The position numbers were made by a program, and so were the translations under genes. Positions 4,924-5,063 of a stretch of 5,063 nucleotides of DNA are shown piece by piece. Source of the DNA: Actinomycetota bacterium (GTDB taxonomy: Bacteria > Actinomycetota > Acidimicrobiia > Acidimicrobiales > SZUA-35); contig JAQCHM010000272.1 in assembly GCA_027730885.1 (NCBI GenBank), positions 1-5,063 of the forward strand, read 5' to 3'. Each line of letters opens with the position of its first letter. Position 1 is the stretch's first letter. A model generated the notes under the pieces. It was not told the origin of the DNA. It worked only from the letters and a program-made list of their open reading frames with translations, and did not search any database.

Positions 4924-5063
4924 GACCGGAACCAGCGGGCGGCCACCTCGGAAATCGGTGCGGTGAGCAGTTCGATGGTGGGGACCTCGGCCAGCAGATC
5001 CTCGCGGAACGACGGCTGACGTTCGGTGACCACGTCGACCAACTGCCGGTAGCGGTTGTGATA
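4920..5063 (-). CDS. Unrecognised protein, C-terminal 47 residues (continues beyond right edge)
   Basis: The minus strand from the right edge is open in one frame for 47 codons up to a TGA at 4922-4920, and this frame has the strongly G/C-rich third positions of the other genes here. The peptide begins YHNRYRQLVDVV and contains EDLLAEVPTIELLTAP, ending in RWFRS. It looks like a soluble, mainly helical C-terminus, with no membrane segment or catalytic motif that I recognise. The other two minus-strand frames are open over this stretch too, but give arginine/glycine/proline-rich translations typical of shadow frames. The stop is 37 bases before the nnrE-nnrD ATG, so the two genes are probably co-transcribed. 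In many bacteria genes such as acpS precede nnrE-nnrD, but this tail does not let me assign that. Confidence 0.6.
   Translation of the reverse strand, partial: YHNRYRQLVDVVTERQPSFREDLLAEVPTIELLTAPISEVAARWFRS

Noticed and set aside
3602..4966. A 454-codon plus-strand open frame opposite nnrE-nnrD
   Set aside because: It is antisense to a clearly recognisable enzyme, its translation is rich in Arg/Gly/His/Gln with no domain signal, and long antisense frames are common in GC-rich DNA.
1..5063. CRISPR arrays, tRNA or rRNA genes, insertion-sequence ends
   Set aside because: No spaced identical repeats of suitable length, no cloverleaf or rRNA-like segment, and no transposase motif were seen; nearly all bases are accounted for by protein genes.

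Overview
The window is a gene-dense, high-GC stretch of bacterial chromosome. It most likely comes from Actinomycetota, perhaps an Acidimicrobiia-like lineage. The placement is an inference from strong G/C at third codon positions, a twin-arginine-exported PGRP-type amidase, a fused NnrE/NnrD protein, an actinobacterial-style MbcA-like antitoxin, and several promoters whose -10 hexamer sits six bases before the start codon, as in leaderless mRNAs. No RNA gene, insertion sequence or CRISPR array was seen, and no stretch over 300 bases lacks a gene.

Layout from left to right. Bases 1-423 (minus) hold the N-terminal part of a Tat-exported peptidoglycan-recognition/amidase-2 protein that runs off the left edge. 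Diverging from it, 446-1417 (plus) encodes a PLP-dependent threonine/serine dehydratase. The two start codons lie only 22 bases apart and seem to share one bidirectional promoter with a common TA step. The dehydratase converges, with a 16-base gap, on a minus-strand series that fills the rest of the window.

Read in its own direction (right to left), that series has five parts: the tail of an unrecognised gene (4920-5063); a bifunctional NAD(P)HX epimerase/dehydratase NnrE-NnrD (3512-4882); a promoter carrying four CTTGA repeats; an Xre/MbcA/ParS-like antitoxin (2958-3470) with its RES-domain toxin (2282-2944); and a P1-family (DmpA-like) self-processing peptidase (1434-2285) whose ATG overlaps the toxin stop codon as ATGA.

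The points most worth attention are: a RES toxin, a family that destroys NAD+, directly downstream of an NAD(P)HX-repair enzyme; a P1 peptidase coupled to the toxin-antitoxin pair as a possible third member, with its own internal leaderless-type promoter; the phased CTTGA repeats over the antitoxin promoter, a likely autoregulatory operator; and the same TA-hexamer, six-base, start-codon geometry at four genes. All functional links between neighbours are inferred from position, not shown by the sequence.
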